A DNA stretch of 9,405 bases. It comes from Faecalibacterium sp. GTDB lineage: Bacteria > Bacillota > Clostridia > Oscillospirales > Ruminococcaceae. Below, in pieces: positions 6,289 through 9,405 of the stretch (position 1 is the first letter of the stretch; the number at the start of each line of letters is the position of its first letter). The stretch spans positions 1 through 9,405 of the forward strand of contig JAHHRK010000060.1 of assembly GCA_020025795.1 (NCBI GenBank), read 5' to 3'. Made by a program: the position numbers and the translations under genes. Under the pieces are notes generated by a model. It did not search any database. It was not told the DNA's origin and was given only the letters and a program-made list of their open reading frames with translations.

Positions 6289-7422
6289 TCAGGGCTTTTT
6301 GCCAAAGGCAGGAAAATCCTGCAAAAGCGCATAGGCTTCTTTGTACTGGCGGTGTGCTTCGTACCATTCCAGTACCCACGGCAGCTCAAAGTTGGCATAT
6401 CCGATGGACAGATGCGTGCGGCAGGATTGGAAGCAATCCAGCAGGGCATCGCCATAAGCTTCGCTGTGCAGATAATCTGGTTCCGTCAGACGCAGGCGCA
6501 CCACACGCAAACGCTTTTTGCTGATATGGTGGGGTAGAACCTGCGGCATGGCTTCGGCTTTGTCCAGCGTAGCCAGTGCGCCGGCGGTATCACCCAGCTT
6601 TTCCTGACAGATGGCCAGCTTGTGTAAGGTTTGGATATTAGGTTCCATCTGAGAAAGGGTTTTATAGGCGGCCTTGTACTGTCCCAGCTCAATTTGTGTT
6701 GCGGCACGGTTGTAAGTAATATCTTCCAGAGAATCGGTATCACCCAACGCTTGCGCCAGCCGCTGCGCCACATGGTAGTGCATTTCCATAGAGGTAAAAT
6801 CCATCCCGTTGGAATAGCAGTTGCCCATCAACATACGAGCCATCAGCATAATGCGCACAAAACCTTCCTGTGCTGCCAGCTGATTGGCCTGCTGCGATAA
6901 GCTGATTGCCTGGGGAAAATTGCCCTTCGCGTATTGAGCTATGCCGGTTTCTAAGTACAGCCAGGCACAAGGGTATAGCTGCAAAGCCTGTTTTGGGGTG
7001 CCTTTCAGCACCCATTGCAAAGCCAGCTGCCGCAAATCCATGCAGACTTCCAGCGAAGAGTCCAGCGGTTCATATGGGTAGGCGCAAAGCCGCTCCAACA
7101 ACTGTGCATCCAGACCCCAGGGACTTTGCAGATACAGCTTCCAATCAGGCTGTTGTACCATCTTTTGCAGCCCATCCTTGTCGTAAGAAAATAAAAGCTC
7201 GTAGGCTTCGTCTATCCGGCTGCTATCCAGTCCGTCGGCGTCGCTGTGCCAGTGGACACCCAGCCGTTCCAACAACAGCTGTACGATTTCATCGGAAGGT
7301 TCCGCTTTGTCCTGTTCGATTTTGGAAAGATAAGATACGGTGCAGATGCCGCTGCAAAGGCCTTCCTGGCTCCAGTTGTGGCGCAGCCGCTCCTGCCGAA
7401 TCAGAAAATGGGCGTATTTCAT
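6289..7422 (-). CDS. XRE-family HTH regulator with C-terminal TPR repeats (RRNPP/NprR-like)
   Basis: A 377-residue cytosolic DNA-binding regulator. Residues 8-56 form an XRE helix-turn-helix; WSQEGLCSGICTVSYLSKIE (17-36) closely matches the NprR-type 'EGICSxSYLSKIE' pattern. The remainder is helical and contains tetratricopeptide-like units at about 156-183, 196-226, 235-259, 265-292 and 352-370. HTH plus TPR in one chain of this length is the layout of RRNPP regulators (Rgg, PlcR, PrgX, NprR), in which the TPR groove binds a short signalling peptide; here the ligand is unknown. The ATG follows GGGAGG (7431-7436, minus strand) with 8-base spacing, an excellent site. No convincing promoter is seen in the gap to the GNAT gene, so weak read-through past the upstream hairpin is possible. 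The MFS transporter follows and is the likely regulated gene. Other XRE-TPR proteins do not bind peptides, so the RRNPP label is inference. Confidence 0.88.
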   Translation of the reverse strand: MKYAHFLIRQERLRHNWSQEGLCSGICTVSYLSKIEQDKAEPSDEIVQLLLERLGVHWHSDADGLDSSRIDEAYELLFSYDKDGLQKMVQQPDWKLYLQSPWGLDAQLLERLCAYPYEPLDSSLEVCMDLRQLALQWVLKGTPKQALQLYPCAWLYLETGIAQYAKGNFPQAISLSQQANQLAAQEGFVRIMLMARMLMGNCYSNGMDFTSMEMHYHVAQRLAQALGDTDSLEDITYNRAATQIELGQYKAAYKTLSQMEPNIQTLHKLAICQEKLGDTAGALATLDKAEAMPQVLPHHISKKRLRVVRLRLTEPDYLHSEAYGDALLDCFQSCRTHLSIGYANFELPWVLEWYEAHRQYKEAYALLQDFPAFGKKP

Positions 7423-7457
7423 CAGGCAAACCTCCCAAGCTTGCGATGTTTCGGTTC

Positions 7458-7514
7458 ATGCAAAGAACGCCGGGCAAATGCCTGTTTTCGGCATTTGGTC
7501 CGGCGCTTTTGCAT
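7458..7514 (-). terminator. Long hairpin, probable terminator of the GNAT operon
   Basis: CAAATGCC (7475-7482) pairs with GGCATTTG (7490-7497) around a 7-base loop. After a small bulge, CGCCGG (7468-7473) pairs with CCGGCG (7500-7505). ATGCAAAG (7458-7465) can pair with CTTTTGCAT (7506-7514). On the minus strand the downstream side carries TTCTTT rather than a clean T-run, so termination may be partial and allow some read-through into the regulator gene. Confidence 0.62.
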
Positions 7515-7526
7515 TGGTTCATCAAA

Positions 7527-8573
7527 TTAGTCTTCCACCGGCAGATTGGGGCGGTCCTGGTCGCCGTCTGCCTTGAACATGACGAAGTTTTCGGGTTCGT
7601 TGGTGAAATAATAGTAGTCCGTGTTTTCATACAGCGGCGGCGTCAGGTAGTTGGGAATGATGGTCTTGTCATTCTCCGTGCGCTCCGAGAAACCGGCGGC
7701 TGCAAAAATTTCGGCAGGGATACCGGCACAGTAGCAGTCGGCGTATTCTGCGCCGCTGGCCTGCAACAGCTGGTCGATAGCATTGCCCAAACGGGGCAAC
7801 ACTGCGTCCATGCCGATGAAATCCACAATGCGCAGCACAGGAATTTCGCCGTGTTCGCCGCTTTCCACCACACGGGTAATCAGATAAGCCAGCAGCTTGC
7901 CGCTTTCGTGAACGCTCCACACATCATACTCCACATGGGGGAACGAGAAATAGCGGCGTGCCAGATAGCGAATATCCTTGTGAGGTGTGTGGTTGGTTTC
8001 CGGCATACCCAGACCCTGCAAACGCACTACGGAAGATACCTTGTCCAGAACCAAATCACCGCTTACGGGCAGGATTTCCGGCATAAATTCGCTGGGGGTT
8101 GTACCTTCCGGTACAGCCGGACGGCACAGCTGATACGCCGCGGCATTAGCACGCGGAGCCAGGCGGTAATAGTGGGGGATGCGGCCTGCCTCCCAGCCCA
8201 GGAAACGGTACAAAACGCAGGTGTTTGCTCGAATGTTGTTGCAGGCAACCACCTTTGCACCCGTCAAAGCAGGAATGGCGTTCATCAGCTCCAGGCCAAC
8301 ACCATTTTCGCCCTTTTTGGCAACCCAAACGCTGACCCACAGGTCAGGCGTTTCGCTGTGGTTGGCCAGAATGTAACCGGCAACCGCCAGAAGCTCGCCG
8401 TCGCGTTCAGCCACAACAAACTGCAGTTGGGTGCCGCAGTAATAATACTCAAACCATTCCGGACGGTTCACCAGCGGCAGCTTCCAGTCGAAGTTAGCGT
8501 TGACGAAATCCACAATGCGCTGCTGTTCGGCGTATTGTGCCAGCCGGAACTGTACATTGGAAACGTCAGGCAA
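7527..8573 (-). CDS. Two-lobed GNAT-like acyltransferase family protein, TTG start
   Basis: A 348-residue soluble protein with two acyltransferase-like halves. The N-terminal half (about 8-140) follows the GNAT plan: a strand at 51-70, an acyl-CoA pyrophosphate loop resembling (R/K)xxGxG in KGENGVGLELM (87-97), and LYRFLGW (121-127) matching the late GNAT strand-helix motif. The second half (about 195-305) repeats a similar order, from YDVWSVHESGKLLAYLITRVV to EIFAAAGFSER. The last 30 residues carry a conserved-looking FKADGDQDRPN (333-343). Proteins of this plan occur beside sugar-modification genes of surface-glycan clusters, from memory; the acyl donor and acceptor are unknown. The start is TTG: GGGAGG (8582-8587, minus strand) lies 8 bases before it and no ATG or GTG occurs nearby in frame. 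The gene overlaps the SDR gene by 8 bases, so translation is probably coupled. A hairpin closes the operon. Confidence 0.85.
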   Translation of the reverse strand: MPDVSNVQFRLAQYAEQQRIVDFVNANFDWKLPLVNRPEWFEYYYCGTQLQFVVAERDGELLAVAGYILANHSETPDLWVSVWVAKKGENGVGLELMNAIPALTGAKVVACNNIRANTCVLYRFLGWEAGRIPHYYRLAPRANAAAYQLCRPAVPEGTTPSEFMPEILPVSGDLVLDKVSSVVRLQGLGMPETNHTPHKDIRYLARRYFSFPHVEYDVWSVHESGKLLAYLITRVVESGEHGEIPVLRIVDFIGMDAVLPRLGNAIDQLLQASGAEYADCYCAGIPAEIFAAAGFSERTENDKTIIPNYLTPPLYENTDYYYFTNEPENFVMFKADGDQDRPNLPVED

Positions 8574-9309
8574 TGGTACTACCTCCCGTAATCGGCAGGG
8601 TAACGCCGGTGATAAAGCTGGCTTCGTCGCTCAGCAAAAATTCCATGGCAGGTACAACGTCGCTGACGCGGCAGTTGCGGCCCATGGGGTTATCGGCAGC
8701 GGATGCCTGCACGATCAGATCCGGCGTATCAGACAGGAAGTTGGTTTCCATCATGCTGGGGGCAACACTGTTTACCGTAACGCCAGAGGCTGCGTACTCG
8801 ATGGCCAGGCTCTTGGCCAGACCGCCCAGTGCGCTTTTTGCCATTACATAAGCAGACATATTTTTGGGCGGGCAGCCGATGGTGTAGCTGGTCTGAATGA
8901 ACAGCACACGACCGAACTTAGCCTTGGCCATCTGGGGCACAAAAGCCTTGCACAGCTGCACGGCGCTCTTGATCTGCACGTTCATATCCAGATCGAAGCG
9001 CGCTTCGTCAAACTTCTTGAACTTGGTGTTGATAGCGCGCAGCGCAGGCAGGTGGATAAAGTGGGTGGGGGCAGGGCACATGGTGCTGACCGCCTCGACG
9101 AAAGCGGAAATGGCTTCCGGATTGCTCAGATCCACGCTAAAGGTCTTGATTTTGCCGGGGTGTGCTTCGCACAAATCGCGGATGCGTTCCAAATCGTTGG
9201 AACCCTGTGCGATGATGCAGTCCTCGTCGCCCATTTTGGAAAGCAGACGCTCCATCAGTGCATGGCCTACGTCCGAAGTTGCGCCGGTAATGAGATAAGT
9301 CTTTGCCAT
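8566..9309 (-). CDS. Atypical short-chain dehydrogenase/reductase
   Basis: A 247-residue cytosolic oxidoreductase of full SDR length. The nucleotide-binding loop is TGATSDVG (8-15), with Asp13 in place of the usual middle glycine of TGxxxGxG. Asp60 (VDLS) fits the adenine-ring position. The NNAG motif is replaced by HLPA (86-89). The catalytic set is intact: Asn110, Ser141 (QTS), Tyr154 and Lys158 (YVMAK), and the end (SFITGVTLPITGG) is FabG-like. It probably reduces a carbonyl, possibly a 3-oxoacyl thioester. The ATG follows GAAAGGG with about 8-base spacing, 14 bases after the preceding gene's stop codon. The stop codon overlaps the TTG start of the GNAT-like gene, so the three genes form one tight operon. 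It shares the same fold with the first gene of the window but is clearly a different subfamily. Substrate unknown. Confidence 0.92.
   Translation of the reverse strand: MAKTYLITGATSDVGHALMERLLSKMGDEDCIIAQGSNDLERIRDLCEAHPGKIKTFSVDLSNPEAISAFVEAVSTMCPAPTHFIHLPALRAINTKFKKFDEARFDLDMNVQIKSAVQLCKAFVPQMAKAKFGRVLFIQTSYTIGCPPKNMSAYVMAKSALGGLAKSLAIEYAASGVTVNSVAPSMMETNFLSDTPDLIVQASAADNPMGRNCRVSDVVPAMEFLLSDEASFITGVTLPITGGSTIA
8582..8587 (-). promoter_or_regulatory. Ribosome binding site inside the SDR gene that decides the TTG start
   Basis: GGGAGG on the minus strand sits in the codons for the Thr-Gly-Gly of the SDR C-terminus and is 8 bases before the TTG at 8573. The position supports TTG as the start of the GNAT-like protein and translational coupling with the SDR. 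Confidence 0.75.
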
Positions 9310-9323
9310 AAAGGTTCCCTTTC

Positions 9324-9405
9324 TTATTTTGCAAGGCCCGCCTTGTAGGTGCCGCGGGTCACTTTTTTGCCGTCCTGATTGGTGATGGTGAACTTAACAG
9401 TGACT
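9324..9405 (-). CDS. Partial gene, possible MaoC-like (hotdog) dehydratase C-terminus
   Basis: Only the last 26 codons are inside the window; the rest lies beyond base 9405. The frame ends at TAA (9324-9326), 14 bases before the SDR start, so it is the preceding gene of the same operon. The visible tail has the pattern VTVKFTITNQDGKKV followed by a glycine three residues later, like the last beta strands of MaoC-type enoyl-CoA hydratases and other hotdog-fold enzymes, where a 'V.....V.NQ.G..V..G' ending is common. If right, it would dehydrate a 3-hydroxyacyl thioester made by the adjacent SDR. The evidence for coding is good from the operon spacing and frame; the family call rests on 26 residues and is tentative. 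Confidence 0.5.
   Translation of the reverse strand, partial: VTVKFTITNQDGKKVTRGTYKAGLAK

Noticed and set aside
7453..7522. GGTTCAT on both sides of the hairpin (7453-7459 and 7516-7522), which could be a target duplication of a tiny mobile element
   Set aside because: Seven bases is short, the hairpin is well explained as a terminator, and there is no transposase or known terminal repeat pattern.
6906..8591. A 561-codon open frame on the plus strand
   Set aside because: It lies antisense to the regulator and GNAT-like genes and crosses the hairpin between them. The product has no recognisable domain and its residue mix (rich in His, Gln, Arg, Cys) is that of a complement of a real gene.
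1..9405. Whole window scanned for tRNA, rRNA, CRISPR, insertion sequence and defence-system hallmarks
   Set aside because: No repeat-spacer pattern, tRNA arms, transposase motifs or known defence protein motifs were seen.

Overview
The window reads as a chromosomal segment of a Gram-positive gut Firmicute, most likely Oscillospiraceae/Ruminococcaceae (Faecalibacterium, Gemmiger or Subdoligranulum-like). This is an inference from moderate GC content (roughly 50-55% in most genes), strong GGAGG-type ribosome binding sites, intrinsic terminators with clear T-runs, and protein families common in that group: an aldo/keto reductase fused to a ferredoxin domain, an XRE-TPR regulator with an 'LCxGICxxSYLSKIE' helix-turn-helix, and a small zinc-ribbon protein. 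No rRNA, tRNA, CRISPR array, transposase or phage gene was seen.

Left part, plus strand (1-3258): the 3' end of a short-chain dehydrogenase closed by a strong terminator; a gap of about 255 bases with an extended -10 promoter; an aldo/keto reductase with a C-terminal Fe-S domain; a second promoter with a dyad over its -35 box; an alpha/beta hydrolase of the monoacylglycerol lipase type; and, 20 bases later and probably in the same transcript, an AT-rich small zinc-ribbon gene. A long hairpin at 3270-3311 acts in both directions and ends the convergent transcripts.

Right part, minus strand (9405 down to 3352): a compact unit made of the last codons of a possible MaoC/hotdog protein, an atypical SDR, and a two-lobed GNAT-like protein that starts with TTG inside the end of the SDR gene. 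It is closed by a hairpin at 7458-7514. Then come an XRE-TPR regulator of the RRNPP (NprR-like) type, an MFS transporter with its own candidate promoter and terminator, and a MATE efflux transporter with its own promoter.

How the genes may work together: the SDR, MaoC-like and GNAT-like set resembles acyl-modification sub-clusters found next to surface-glycan loci. Reduction and dehydration of a 3-oxoacyl thioester followed by transfer of the acyl group is a reasonable but unproven reading. The regulator and MFS exporter form a second likely module. The gap between them holds a perfect palindrome and a 20-residue micro-ORF, so peptide-responsive control of the exporter is worth testing. The remaining genes look like ordinary metabolic or transport functions, and no clearly new large system is evident.
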